Below, piece after piece: positions 31,715-43,334 of a stretch of 64,000 bases of DNA (the stretch's first letter is position 1; each line of letters opens with the position of its first letter). The notes under the pieces were generated by a model. The model had not been told where the DNA came from and searched no databases. It saw nothing but the letters and a program-made list of their open reading frames with translations. The position numbers and the translations under genes were made by a program. The DNA lies in contig OX031059.1 in NCBI GenBank assembly GCA_943736015.1, positions 53,269,159-53,333,158 of the forward strand, in the 5' to 3' direction. The DNA is from Tridacna crocea (taxonomy: Eukaryota; Mollusca; Bivalvia; Cardiida; Cardiidae).

Positions 31715-32015
31715 AGGAAAATAGAACAAAAAAGAAAGATGTCTTAAATATAGCAGACTGGCCCAAAGACACTGAGAGAAAGTCGGACAGACGTACAGAC
31801 AGAACGACTCAAAAAAGTAAGATAAGAAAACCTGAGTGTTTACCACATTTTGTGATTACAGATAGTAGTTTTGATCTTCGTCTATAATAATGTACTGAAG
31901 TAGCTAAATGACCTTGTTACCTGGGGTTTAGAAAGTTTTATGACAATTTAACTGACTTTAATTCACCCAGAATGTCTTCATTTAATCCTTTTCAGGAAAA
32001 GCACAATCTCTGGTA
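31715..32015. other. stretch without gene
   Basis: I see no gene or repeat. Confidence 0.5.
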
Positions 32016-32020
32016 CTTCT

Positions 32021-32095
32021 GCGGACGATGTAGATCAAGATCAGACTGCACGCAACGTGCAGTCTGATCTTGATCTACAGTGTCCGGTAATTGTG
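32021..32095. mobile_element. PalB palindrome, near perfect
   Basis: GATGTAGATCAAGATCAGAC, GCACGCAACGTGC, then GTCTGATCTTGATCTACAG. Outer flanks are unclear. Confidence 0.78.
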
Positions 32096-32540
32096 AGTTA
32101 TTTTCGTCTAAACAGCTTTGAGGTTACATTCCTTAACTGGTCTAGATATGACCAATACCTTATTCTTTATTACAACTTCATTAGTTTAAAGCATAGTCAC
32201 ATGGGATGTGGATTTTTATAGACGCTGTGAAATTCTTATAATATAGCGTTGTTTGGGTAAGTCGGTACTTTCTTACTTTGATTTTGCAATTTTTTTTATT
32301 TTATAAATGCTATCGTTTGCAACGGGCAATTCATCTAAATTTGCTCTTTTATCGAACGATTTTCTTTTCATCTTAACCGATGTGAATTTTCATTTGTTGT
32401 ATTGCAGACAATTTGCATTGTAATTATACTTTACATTCTTTTTGTATATAAGTTTTATTTATCAAACTTGGTTTTACTTAAAAGTCTTTGAATCTATTGG
32501 TCGATGCGTTTTGGAGTTTGAAACAGAATGAATAGGAATC
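32096..32540. other. stretch without gene
   Basis: AT-rich sequence without recognised gene or repeat. Confidence 0.5.
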
Positions 32541-32542
32541 AC

Positions 32543-32799
32543 GTTCTGGTAAAAGGGGGGCTAAATGCATCTCCTTTAATACATGATACCAAGCAAGTCT
32601 TTACTGTATTATGGATCCGTAAAGTCTAGTTTGTACAACGATCGAAGGAATCATGGGATACACAGATCCTGTGAGTTGCAGAAAATTGCAAACTGTTAAA
32701 AAGAGCAAAAAGTATCGAGCCAAATAAGCCTGCGCGAACTGTGCAGGCTGATTTGCCTCGATACTTTTTGTAAATTAGCATTTTGATTTCTTTGATTAA
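32543..32799 (-). mobile_element. PalF copy
   Basis: CTGGTAAAAGGGGGGC start, ATTATGGATCCG, palindrome GCCAAATAAGCCTGCGCG / GTGCAGGCTGATTTGCC, ending in TTTTTGTAAATTAGC. PalA follows at TTAA 32796. Confidence 0.72.
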
Positions 32800-33024
32800 C
32801 CCTTTACCTCATATGCCAATTTGAGGCTCTTCCATTTCAGCAGCAAATAAAGATATGATGTCAAAAATATGGACAAATGAGGATACAAAGATCTGACTGA
32901 GTGGAAAACATCGTGGGAAAAGGAGAAATTGCTCGTTACGAGCAATTTCTCCTTTTCCCGCAATGTTTTCAAAAGCTGTCAGTTGTTTTACGTCAAAATG
33001 AGTATCTGTGGAGTTAAGGGTTAA
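32796..33024 (-). mobile_element. PalA, A2 core, variant arms
   Basis: TTAA both ends. Core GTGGGAAAAGGAGAAATTGC with CGTTACG centre. The arms differ from canonical (ATATGCCAATTTGAGGC, CGTCAAAATGAGTATCTG) and match, inverted, the copy at 40945. The right TTAA is shared with the next copy. Confidence 0.9.
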
Positions 33025-33264
33025 CTCTTTATCAAATGACAAAAAATTAGACTGGTCCAACGTATTTTAAGACTGGTCAACGGATTTGCAGACGACAAAT
33101 TAAATTAACTGAAATAATGATTTTTGTTTTTGGATGGGGTAAGGAAACATAGTGGGAAAAGCAGAAAATGCTGGTTACCAGCATTTTCTCCTTTTCCCAC
33201 AATGTTTTCAAAAGACTTCTTATATAGGGGTGTTCAATGTCATGATTGTGTAGTTATGAGTTAA
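33021..33264 (-). mobile_element. PalA copy with arm duplication
   Basis: TTAACTCTTTATCAAATGAC, GACTGGTCCAACG and a second GACTGGTCAACGG show a short repeat in the long arm. Core with GGTTACC centre, end GTAGTTATGAGTTAA. Confidence 0.85.
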
Positions 33265-33360
33265 CTTCAGGGCTCGAAAAAGAAAGAGTCTTGCTTTGAC
33301 TCGAACAAATCGTCACGCGTCACATTGATGACGCACTGCTGTCTCAACTTATACAGTTTG

Positions 33361-34684
33361 GCATAATAGACCGATCGCTATGCACAGGCAACTATGCCAA
33401 AATAACACTGTATTTCATACAGGTATATAGTAGGCCGACAGCTATACACAGGCAATCATGCCAAAACAACACTGTATTTCATACAGGTGTATATAAGGCC
33501 GACCGCTGTGCACAGGCAACTATGCCAAAATAACACTGTATTTCATACAGGTATATAGTAGGCCGACAGCTATACACAGGCAATCATGCCAAAACAACAC
33601 TGTATTTCATACAGGTGTATATAAGGCCGACCGCTGTGCACAGGCAACTATGCCAAAATAACACTGTATTTCATACAGGTATATAGTAGGCCGACCGCTA
33701 TTCACAGGCAATCATGTCAAAAGAACACTGTATTTTATACAGGTATATAGTAGGCCGACAGTTATTCACAGGCAATCATTCCAAAACAACACTGTATTTC
33801 ATACAGGTATATACTGTAGTAGGCCGACAGCTATGCACAGGCAATCATGCCAAAACAACACTGTATTTCATACAGGTACATAGTAGGCCAAAACAACGCT
33901 GTATTTCATACAGGTATATAGTAGGCCGACAGCTAAGCGCAGACAGTCATGCCAAAACAATACTGTATTTCATACATGTATATATACTAGGCCGACAGCT
34001 GTGCACAGGCAATCATGCCAAAACAACGCTGGCTGTATTTCATACAGGTATATAGTAGGCCGACAGCTATGCGCAGGCAATCATGCCAAAACAACACTAT
34101 ATTTCATACAGGTATATAGTAGGCCTACAGCTGTGCATAGGCAATCATGCCAATACAACACTGTATTTCATACAGGTATATGTAATAGGCCGACAGCTGT
34201 GCACAGGCAATCATGCCAAAACAACACTGTATTTCATACAGGTATATAGTATACCGACAGCTATCCGCAGGCAATCATGCCAAAACAACACTGTATTTCA
34301 TACATATATATAGAAGGCCGACCGCTATTCACAGGCAATCATACCAAAACAACACTGTATTTCATACATATATATAGAAGGCCGACAGCTATTCACAGGC
34401 AATCATACCAAAACAACACTGTATTTCATAAAGATATACAGTAGGCCGACAGCTATGCACAGGCAGTCATGCCAAAACAACACTGTATTTCATACAGATA
34501 TATAGTAGGCCGACCAATATGCACGGGCAGTCATGCCAAAATAACACTGTATTTCATACAGCTATATAGTAGGCCGACCAATATGCACGGGCAGTCATGC
34601 CAAAATAACACTGTATTTCATACAGCTATATAGTAGGCCGACCAATATGCACGGGCAGTCATGCCAATACAACACTGTATTTCA
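33361..34684 (+). repeat. 64-bp tandem satellite, about 21 units
   Basis: Each unit carries CACTGTATTTCATACAGG, TATATAGTAGGCCGAC and CACAGGCAATCATGCC. Spacing between ATTTCATAC words at 33410, 33474, 33538, 33602 and 33666 is exactly 64. The first five units alternate two variants, giving a 128-bp higher-order period. Later units have small insertions or deletions (near 33825 and 33885). Three near-identical units end the array. Confidence 0.95.
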
Positions 34685-34689
34685 CCAAA

Positions 34690-36360
34690 AAGGCTACTCA
34701 TTTCTAGTTCTTGTTTTACATGATTGCCCGTGTCACAAACATGACACGCAAACTCGCAGCCACACACACACGAAAAACAAAAAAGATAAAACAACTAGAA
34801 CAAAGCAAAAGCGTTGTTCTCTTTTTCGATGGCTCGGCCATGTAATTGTTTTTCATGTCGATGTATATCTGATATCTCCCCGATCTTGTCGATAGGATCA
34901 ATGCTTCACTGATTGTTTCTGAAATTGATAGCATTAATCATCCCTTACATTGAAAATAAACAAAATAAACTTTTTTTTTTCCAGTCTGCACATTTGACCG
35001 AGATATTTCGAATTAAAGGTTTGCTTTGTCTATAAATATCTTGCAAAGTATTGTCAGACAGTGCAGATTAAGATCAGACAGCACGTTCTGTGATCGCAAA
35101 ATGTTTTCCATACTTTCCTTAGAGTGTATAACAGTAGTACTTTGATACACATTTAAGGCTGTATTTATATCTATTTCAATTTAAAAAAATTGATGTTGGG
35201 CAATAGAGAAAATTAATGGCTGACTCACAAATCCCCCTTTATATTTTCACTGGAATTTTCTCTCACTATAATTATTATAACACTGGTCCTAAGCAACCAC
35301 TTTGAAGAAAAACACTATTAGTTCTGCTTTCGTTCTGATCCATCTTGCAGAAAATACTGAATTATTTATAATGATTATTTACATTTCATAAGAACAAATA
35401 TGCAAACTCAATATGTTTAAACTAGAACCTCCAAAAACAGGGAGAAATTTGCATCAGCTACCTGTCAACTTTGTTATAATGAGTTCGCCAAAAATAGCCT
35501 ATAAGTACCAATAAGGTTAAGGGTGTTGGCATTAAAGAAACATATTAATTAAAATCCCAGGTGTCAGAAGATGAACTGGCCAGCTTAAAGTGTCACGATG
35601 GATTAGATGTTATCGAAAAGGAATAAAATCTAGTCTAAAGGAAAGAAAAATAGTCACACGTGTTCACTATTATGACACTGGGACTTTGTTGTTCATTATC
35701 AAGCGTTCATCTTTATTTTTTAGATACAGTCAAACTAGAATTATGCAAGCGGCTACTTTTAAAGGATAACTGGAACATGCCCTTTGATGGCAGGTGTTTG
35801 CTTAAAGACCGACCAGCGACCAGAAATAAACAATTTGAGGCTAAAGATGCAAGCTAAATTAATTCACACCATTTGAACTGTTTGACTTTTTGTATTAGTA
35901 TAGTCTGTCAAAATTCCAGTTGTTGACAGAAAAAATGAATGTCAAACTAAAATTAAAGTTGGTATCTGTAGCTCTAGTTTTGAACTTTATTTTTTCTACA
36001 AACGACTTAAACTTTGACAGAATAAACTGTGACACATAGTCAAGCACATCACTATGTCCATCCAAAATAAATGATTTAGTTGCCCTAGAATCTCTAATTC
36101 TAGTTTCCAGCATGTCTTTAATACAAAGAACGAACAGACAAAATGCTTCATTTTCAAAAACTTGCAAAATCTTTTAGTCATAAAATGCATGAAGAATACA
36201 AAATGTAATGTAATCGTTTAATAGCGAAAACAGGAAAATGGCTTACAGGTTGGCAAACAGGAAAACAAGAAGTAAATAATTTCACAAGTTAATATATAAG
36301 TATGATATGTATTTACTGTATATATGTGTCATAGTAAGTAAACTATTTTGTTTTATTTCT
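34690..36360. other. repeat-poor AT-rich region
   Basis: I recognise no gene. A half PalB palindrome lies at about 35050-35090 (AAGATCAGACAGCACG). The frame at 35895-36167 (-) shows no domain. Confidence 0.5.
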
Positions 36361-38075
36361 TTTGCTATTGTATCAACTTAAAGCCCCAGTAAAAGCCAAA
36401 AATAGTTAATTTTTACCGTTTATAAACTCGAAGATATAACGGATAGTCAATCACAACATACATATATATGTTCGGTGAAAACCTGAACGTGTCAGTTACT
36501 GCATTAGTTGTCATGATGTGCGTTTTGCGAAAGTGCATTGAGAAGCACGTTACCCAGGGACGCCATTGATCGAGACAACCTTCGCTATCGTTCGTGTATT
36601 TCGAACTAAGTCTTCGAGAAAGTCACGTGATATCATTGCATTTCATTAGTACACAGGGGTCCAATATTATGCCAACGAAGAGTAAACTTGCTCATTCTTA
36701 ACCTGTTTTTTTATTTCGATGTATTCCTGTATTAATGATGGATGAATAACCGACGATCAGTCTGTCTCGTCGTATCTGTTTGCAATGTCGATAATGTTAG
36801 TTTTTCAAGCCTAAAATGGGGACACAACGATTAAGGGAATGAAAGTTTTGTTTCGACTCATTGAATTATCACGTGGTGTTACGTCACTGTTACGTCTCTG
36901 TGGAGATTTATGACGAAAAGTTGGCGTGTAGTTGGCGATTATCGATGTAAACAAACAGACAATGCGACATGGTAGGATCTGTTCTAGATTCACTTTTTCG
37001 TGGTATTTGTCGAAGACAATACCACTATGAGTTCAATATCGAATTTTGAAGACCATGTATAATACTTTGTGCAAAGCCGAAGGAAATAAACCCAATTAAA
37101 CTCATTCTTTTCAGGCAGATAAGTGTTTCGGTAGCACTCATATGTGTGGTTGGAAATGGCATGTTAAAATACACTGGGTGAGGTCATCGATCGTAGAAAT
37201 ACTATTTTTTTCACTGAAAAGAACTTCGCTCGCTCATAGCCTTCTATTGGCGCAATGATACAACATTTGTCGTTTGGTCCTGGGCGTTTTTGTTCCAAAA
37301 CCAGTTCGTCCAATGGCTTTTTCATTAAATGATTGCGGGTTACTCCATTTGATTGCGAAAGAATATTTACAGATCGAAATAATTGATTGTAATGTTGGGC
37401 ATATTAACACCTAAGATATTTCAAAATCATAGTTTTCCGCTACAAAATTAATTTCATTCGATATATTCACATGGTTTCTTTCTCTATCCATCATCTATAG
37501 TACTGTCAAGGCTCCTGGCTCCCACTAATGATCAAAAGGATACCACCAATACACAAATAACCCTAACTTTGTCATTAGTACTATACATTCATCCGAAAAG
37601 ATATTCATTTGATTAGTTGGTTGACTTTCAAGCCAATATTTGAATAATATTTAGACTCCATCTTTTTCTTTCAAATTATTAATTCCAAACAACGGCTTTC
37701 TCGACAAATACCACTTCAGCGTTCTGAACGCTTTGATTTTTTCTGACATTGACGGAAACTTTTACGAATTGTACCTTTACATAACGTTAAAGTCATAATA
37801 ATCACCATATTTTTACATGGTAAAAACGAAATGTACTTTTATTGTATAAACAGGATTTTTTTTACAGATGGACTTGACTGTGACATTTAAAATTTTGGCT
37901 GTTTAAGGCAGACTGATTGATAAACAGTGATAGTCTTAAAGATATCCAACTATTAAGGAAGACGATTTTAATTCACAGTTAGAATTGAACTTATTTTGAA
38001 GACCTGACCTTAATCTACACTGTTTCCAAAAGTTCTGAGTCACCTTAACCTGAAAACTAAGCCATTTCCATTCTT
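36361..38075. other. repeat-poor region, possibly one old element
   Basis: I recognise no gene. The stretch 36380-36660 contains CACGTGATATC and GGACGCCATTGATCG and could be a repeat seen only once here. A half PalB arm lies near 37995-38045. Confidence 0.4.
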
Positions 38076-38077
38076 TA

Positions 38078-38306
38078 TTAACCCTTTCCCAAACGGCATA
38101 GTTTTAGACTGGTCCAAATTGAAAGCACTTGCAGATCACAAAATAAATGGAACTCAAACATTGAAATTTGTTTCCAACAGGGTAGAAAACATTGTGGGAA
38201 AAGGAGAAAATGCTGGTTACCAGCATTTTCTCCTTTTCCCACAATGTTTTCTAAAGGCTTCAATCTCAGGGTCGTAAAAACCAGGGATTGTTTGGTAAAG
38301 GGTTAA
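38078..38306 (-). mobile_element. PalA copy, intact
   Basis: TTAACCCTTTCCCAAACG start, perfect palindrome with GGTTACC centre, short arm CCAGGGATTGTTTGG, TTAA end shared with the next copy. Confidence 0.93.
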
Positions 38307-38449
38307 ACAATCCCACATTTTAACGACCCCTAAAAAAGACTTTTTTCTGTAACCGACTGTGGGGAAGGGGTGAAGATTCTAGTTGCCATCATGTTCTTCT
38401 CTTTCAACAATGTTTGCGATACCTTCTGGTCGTCTGGTAAAGAGTTAGA
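38303..38449 (+). mobile_element. PalA copy, degraded
   Basis: TTAAACAATCCCACATTTTAACG short arm, eroded core (CTGTGGGGAAGGGGTGAAG), end GTCGTCTGGTAAAGAGTTAG; much of the long arm is lost. Confidence 0.6.
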
Positions 38450-38519
38450 TAAAATAGATGTTAGGGATACAGGTGCTTTATGAGGCTGTCCCGGTCCAAC
38501 TGCAAGATAAAAGGTACTA

Positions 38520-38545
38520 GAGCTCAAAGATCAGACGGCACTTAA
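38520..38545. mobile_element. PalB half palindrome
   Basis: GCTCAAAGATCAGACGGCAC; a matching half (CCAGTCTGATCTTGATCTAC) occurs at about 38909-38930, with the 240-bp repeat between them. This could be one PalB copy split by an insertion. Confidence 0.45.
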
Positions 38546-38617
38546 GGTAGTGGACCCGTAATACTTCTAGTGCAGCATGGCATAAAATTTCTTGACAGTT
38601 GATAAAGACAGATTTCT

Positions 38618-38850
38618 ACAGATATAATACTTTTGCACATTTTTAACCGACCAGAAATTCCTTTGATGTCTATCTTGAAACTATTTGTTGATACTTTTGT
38701 TATTTTCCAGAAAAGGGAGGTAATTATCATGTCACTTTGTAATGAGAATATATTGGTTTTAGATTTATAAATGATAATTCTAGGAAGGACAAAAAGGAAA
38801 AATTGGCTCGGTGAAAGTAGTACAATAAATACTCATTTTTAATCTTTTTG
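38618..38850 (+). repeat. dispersed 240-bp repeat, copy 3
   Basis: AACCGACCAGAAATTCC, GATGTCTATCTTGAAAC, GGGAGGTAATTATCATG and GGTTTTAGATTTATAAATG match copy 1 in order and orientation. Confidence 0.75.
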
Positions 38851-38908
38851 CAGGATAATGTTATAGTGGAAATAGCTGTTTTTTATTACGGGTCTACTAC
38901 GTTAATAT

Positions 38909-38930
38909 CCAGTCTGATCTTGATCTACAA
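38909..38930. mobile_element. PalB half palindrome
   Basis: CCAGTCTGATCTTGATCTAC; see the partner half at 38520. Confidence 0.5.
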
Positions 38931-38939
38931 CAGAAACAA

Positions 38940-39280
38940 ACAAAGTTGTCGTACAAGTTTACGTTTTCGATCCAATAATAGAAAATGTCTCATGATAAAA
39001 CATGCCTCTGTAATTATTCACAAAATTACGTCGATCCAAATTTAACAACTCATTTGTACAAGAATAGATTCTAAAGAAAAGCAAAAGATAATTTCTCGAC
39101 AATTATATTTTGACTGCTTTTGTGAAGTAAGCAATTGTTAGCATTGTTCACTTTTGAATGAAACCCGTAATTATGCAGAAGTGAAATTGACGTTAACTTT
39201 TAAAAAACTGAAGTAATTTTGAATGCGTTATTTCAGGCCTAGCCCAACCTCGCCCTTTAGTTTATATCATGTGATTGGGG
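38940..39280. other. stretch without gene
   Basis: I see no gene. A G-run lies at 39275-39292. Confidence 0.5.
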
Positions 39281-39284
39281 GTGG

Positions 39285-39480
39285 GGGGGGGGGCGCTTAA
39301 TGCATCTGCGAAAAGTATCGACCCAGGTCAGCCTGCGCAGTCCGCGCAGGCTGACCTTGGCCGAAACTTTTCGCTATTGGCCAATATTCTGTATGCCAAA
39401 GGACCTGTCTACCATACTGTTAAATCATTTTAGGTGAACATGCCATTATGGATTGATAATTGTGTGGTGGCTTGATAAAT
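39285..39480 (+). mobile_element. PalF copy, clean palindrome
   Basis: TTAATGCATCTGCGAAAAG, CCCAGGTCAGCCTGCGCAG, TCCGCGCAGGCTGACC, CGAAACTTTTCGC, then GGCCAATATTCTGTATGCC. This is the best-preserved PalF palindrome in the window. Confidence 0.8.
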
Positions 39481-39566
39481 ATATTACATCACAAAGGTGC
39501 ATGAAACATCCTTTTGGAAGACGGCGGCTCAGTCTTATGTTTTCAAGATTTATGAGACAATCTCTA

Positions 39567-39774
39567 CCTTCTGCGACCTGGGTTTATATTTACCAACCAT
39601 TCTTTAGAACGTTCTTTGTTTTAATCTTCAAGATTTTCTGACTGTGAAAGTAACAGAACTTCTGATTGGCTAAACCAGTTGGTTTAGCCAATCAGAAGTT
39701 CTGTTACTTTAACAATGACAAAATTCTGAAGATAAGAATGTTCTTAAGAATGGTTGGTGAATACAGGCCCTGAA
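39567..39774. mobile_element. PalD copy, intact reference
   Basis: Outer arms TTTACCAACCATTCTT and AAGAATGGTTGGTGAAT. Inner palindrome GAAAGTAACAGAAC, TTCTGATTGGCTAAACC and mirror. PalA follows at once at TGAA 39771. Confidence 0.85.
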
Positions 39775-40002
39775 CTCATTGCCAAACGACAATAATTTAG
39801 GCTTGTCTAAATCGGAAGCACTTTTTTGCCGACGACAAAATAAAAGTGACTGAAAATTTGAAATTTGTTTTGCGAAGGGTAGAAACATTTTGGGAAAAGG
39901 AGAACATGCTGGTTACCAGCATTTTATCCTTTTCCCACAATATTTTCTGTGGGCTTCTTTCTCAGAGTCGTGAAGAGTAGGCATTGTGTGGTTATGGGTT
40001 AA
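39771..40002 (-). mobile_element. PalA copy
   Basis: TGAACTCATTGCCAAACG start, long arm with small insertion (CACTTTTTTGCCGACG), core with several mismatches, end GTGGTTATGGGTTAA. Confidence 0.85.
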
Positions 40003-40014
40003 GTAACATAAATT

Positions 40015-40160
40015 TTAAGCATGAGATTTTGGGAACCAGCATTTTTCCCCCTCTACATTTTCTGTACTTTCAAAGACGAATTTTATTATTCTAGCTATCT
40101 GAATAAATCATAATTTTTCAAAATAGACCAGTCTACTAAATTTCGCATAGAGTGTAAATC
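40015..40160 (+). mobile_element. PalA remnant
   Basis: GGGAACCAGCATTTTTCCCC and a worn long arm (AGACCAGTCTACTAAATTTCG). Confidence 0.5.
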
Positions 40161-40460
40161 TTTATCTGTATGAATATAATAGAATACTTTTAATACAATT
40201 TATAATATTTATATTTATTCAGATTAACGGTTTATTCTTTGAAATCAGAATAATCCGTTATTTATGCAACAATGGGCAATCACTATCAGATTTCTTTTAC
40301 TGCGCGCCCACTAATCCGGGCCAGTGAATCTATCAACTTTCTTATTATCAAATGATTTTTTTTTTGAAAGAAATGCATTTTCTGATTAGCTAAACCAAAT
40401 GGTCTAGACTGTCAAAAAATGCATTATTTTCGACGTCTAGAATTTAAAGAAGAAAGCAAT

Positions 40461-40692
40461 TTAACTCTTTACCAGACGACAAAATTTTAGAATTTTCTAA
40501 ATTGAAAGCCTTTGCAGACGACAATTTCATTGTACCTCAAATGGTACAATTTTTTTCTTTGATCCAGGTAGAAAACATTGTGGGAAGAGGAGAAAATGCT
40601 GGTTACCAGCATTTTCTACTTTTCCCACAATGTTTTCAAAAGGCTTCTTTCTCGGGGTCGTTAAAAGTCGGCATTGTGTGGTAAAGGGTTAA
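40461..40692 (-). mobile_element. PalA copy, variant long arm
   Basis: TTAACTCTTTACCAGACG, GACAATTTCATTGTACC, CTTTGATCCAGG variant arm as at 28109. Core with GGTTACC centre and two mismatches. Short arm GTCGTTAAAAGTCGGC, TTAA end. Confidence 0.9.
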
Positions 40693-40769
40693 AATGATTG
40701 GTGGTTACTACTGCTGATATACGTCTCAGACAAATACCTCTATTCCTATTATGGACCTGGAGTGGTACT

Positions 40770-41200
40770 CTCAAATCATTCTCAACAACATCTCTTGTCT
40801 TATTCGCCAATATTTTCACCATTCGAAAGTAACACAACTTCTGATTGGTTAAACCATACGGTTTAGCCAATCAGATGTTATGATACTTTTTAAATTTAGA
40901 AAGTTCTGGAGAATAAGACTGAGAGCGCTCCTAAGAATGGTTGGTTAACTCTATTACTCCATAATTACTCATTTTGACGCATCAACAACAGACAGCTTTT
41001 GAAACACATTGTGGGAAAAGGAGAAATTGCTCGTAACGAGCAATTTCTCCTTTTCCCACAATGTTTTTCACTCAATCAGATAATTGTTTCCCCATTTGTC
41101 AATGATTTTGCCATCATAATTATGTTTATTTGCTGCTGAATTGAGGGAGCCTAAAATTGGAATATGAGGTAAAAGGTTAATACGAGGTTGGCGCTTTGCT
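40770..41200. mobile_element. PalD copy interrupted by PalA
   Basis: TCGAAAGTAACACAACTTC, CTGATTGGTTAAACC and mirror, then GAATAAGACTGAG and AAGAATGGTTGG. PalA sits at TTAA (40945), and PalD resumes as TACGAGG after 41180. Confidence 0.78.
40945..41180 (+). mobile_element. PalA, A2 core, nested in PalD
   Basis: TTAA at both ends. Core ACATTGTGGGAAAAGGAG, GAAATTGCTCGTAACGAGC and mirror. The arms are the same variant as 32796 but inverted (ATAATTACTCATTTTGACG, CCTAAAATTGGAATATGAGG). Confidence 0.9.
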
Positions 41201-41740
41201 GTATATGATTTTGATCTGTTGCATTTGCCATTTTCACTTTCTTAGAACACGCATTCAGTTAGGGTTTAAGTTAAGGTTAAACATATTCATTTTTGACATC
41301 GATTGAGAAACAAGTTCTCGTAAGCTATATCGCGTTCCCTCGACAATTTAATGTATGGTTTTGTTTAAATCGGTAATTTTCAACATTTCTTCTGAATATA
41401 GCAGTACTGCATTTCACAAAAGACTTGAGCAACTGAGGGTGGATAATGGTTATTCAGCCTTACACAACTTTGTGTCTGATCTTGATTCACACTTGTCGCA
41501 AACGGCCCTTGATTCGCGCCTAGCAAACCAAGGGTTAATGGTTTAAATCATATTATTTTCATTAAATAACAATAAGATCAGCAATTTTCTTATATAGATT
41601 TTTTATTAAATACCAAGAAAAATCAAGGATTTTCTCATATAGTCAGTAATATATTGCCAATTCGACTTCATTACTGTTTAAGAATCAAAATCAAATTTCA
41701 TCCCTTTGAAAGAACTCATTATTTCATGCAGACATCTGTT
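41200..41740. other. stretch without gene
   Basis: I see no gene. A half PalB copy lies at 41465-41538 (TGTCTGATCTTGATTCACAC, CAAGGGTTAA). Confidence 0.5.
41465..41538 (-). mobile_element. PalB half copy
   Basis: One arm (GTCTGATCTTGATTCAC) and the outer segment GATTCGCGCCTAGC, ending AAGGGTTAA. Confidence 0.6.
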
Positions 41741-41888
41741 TTCGTCTCCCAGCAGATTAATCTTAAAAAAGAATGTGTGGGTCTATGCGAAATCCCAAAG
41801 TTGTCACCCGCTCTTGGGTATCGAACTCTGAACCTTATGGTTACGAGGCCGACGCTTTACCTCACAGCCGCAGACACCACACAAGAAC
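41740..41888 (-). mobile_element. tRNA-derived SINE, head region
   Basis: On the minus strand GCTGTGAGGTAAAGCG and GTTCGATACCCAAGAGC occupy A- and B-box positions. The order and sequence match the copy at 3328-3436. Confidence 0.65.
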
Positions 41889-42049
41889 CATTGGCTGTAA
41901 GTTGGTTTTAGGCGGTTATGAGAAAAACGGTTTAACCCTAATCCTGGCGAATATAAATTGTCGACGTTTTGTACAGAAATGTTATGCTGAAACTTTGCCA
42001 TGGGCATTGAAATTGGCAGATTTATGCCCGAGACTAGTGATAAAATAGT

Positions 42050-42140
42050 GGGGAGTATAGAACAAGATCAGACTGCACGTATGTGCAGTCTGATCTTGTT
42101 CTACACTCTCCGCAAAGTTCATCCATCGTCACGAACCGCA
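42050..42140 (-). mobile_element. PalB copy with mirrored change
   Basis: GTATAGAACAAGATCAGAC and GTCTGATCTTGTTCTACAC share a paired T:A to A:T change. Outer part CCATCGTCACGAACCGC. Confidence 0.8.
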
Positions 42141-42287
42141 GGATAAGGTGGTTGAAAGAGCGTTACAATGGCAGGGTGAAATTTTAGCCATAATCAAGCT
42201 ATAAGAGGAATTTTGATCCATTAACAATCTACACTATCTTTTCTTCAAAACTTGAAAGAAATCGGCATGGAATAACTTGGAAGAAAT

Positions 42288-42420
42288 TGGATTTAAAAAA
42301 CATGGTGGAGAAAAGGAGAAAATGCTGGTAACCAGCATTTTCTCCTTTTCCCACAATGTTTTTTTTTTAATCCCTCCACAGACAAATCCTACCATTCGAG
42401 TCAAGCTTTTAAAGGTTATA
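42288..42420 (+). mobile_element. PalA fragment
   Basis: AAAACATGGTGGAGAAAAGG start of core, perfect GGTAACC centre and right arm, then a T-run and a worn arm. Confidence 0.7.
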
Positions 42421-42424
42421 ATTA

Positions 42425-42815
42425 ACTGTGCCAGGTTTAAGAAACAAGTGTAAACTATTTATTCGTTTTGGGAAAGAGTTTTTAAAACCTCATGTTTGCC
42501 TAATTCACCGTAAAGATCTATTGTTGTGTATTTTCTTTATTAGCCGGGTGTCATTTTTTGACATAAATCCAACCAATCGGAGCAACTTATTATATTTGAA
42601 ATTCTACACACTCAGTTGGCACTTTGGTCCCCCCCCCCCCAACCCCTGGTCTTTCTAAGCCATCGGAATGGTATAAATCCAGAGGGGGTAATTTAATTAT
42701 CATCTTTTTTTATTCCATCTGAACGAAATTTGCAGTAGATAACTTTGAAATCACTCACGTAAGCTATTTACCTCATGATAAATTTAAGAGTCAGCCAAAG
42801 TCAAATGATGCAATC
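42425..42815. other. stretch without gene
   Basis: A poly-C run lies near 42631-42640. I see no gene. Confidence 0.45.
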
Positions 42816-42822
42816 CGCCTTT

Positions 42823-42975
42823 TAACCTTTTCCCAAGTGACAACTTTTGACTCCACCAAAGTGAGAGAAGCAGCCACTGGAATATCAAATATAGATTTCG
42901 TAGAACTGAACGGAAGTTTGCTGATATGGGAGGAAGCATGGATGGATAAGGAGAAAATGCTGGTTGCTATTGTCT
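42823..42975 (-). mobile_element. PalA half copy
   Basis: TTAACCTTTTCCCAAGTGAC long arm and GGAGAAAATGCTGGTTGC, after which homology ends before a GA microsatellite. Confidence 0.5.
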
Positions 42976-43011
42976 TCCGGGGGGAGCGGGACAGAAACAA
43001 GTATCATCCAC

Positions 43012-43112
<101 letters not shown>

Positions 43113-43334
43113 TGACTAAATGACTGACCGACCAACTAAAAATAAACAGGACAAAATGGCAGTACGACTATAGTCACCCAGTTTGTACAGCAAACGGACT
43201 AAAGGGTGTTAAAATTCACTCGAGTATATTTTTAAATAAATTCCATCCTCAATGAACCAATTTTGAAGGTTTTTCTAACCAACCAATTGTACGATAATAC
43301 TCTATTGAACATACTTCATCTATATACTTTGAAA

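Noticed and set aside
33714..34313. Frames with repeated CISYRYIVGRQL-type peptides
   Set aside because: The 64-bp satellite is 3n+1, so the peptide repeats every three units and carries on in three frames; there is no sign of selection on protein.
33361..34684. Regularly spaced repeats as a CRISPR array
   Set aside because: Units are contiguous with no unique spacers, the context is eukaryotic and there are no cas genes.
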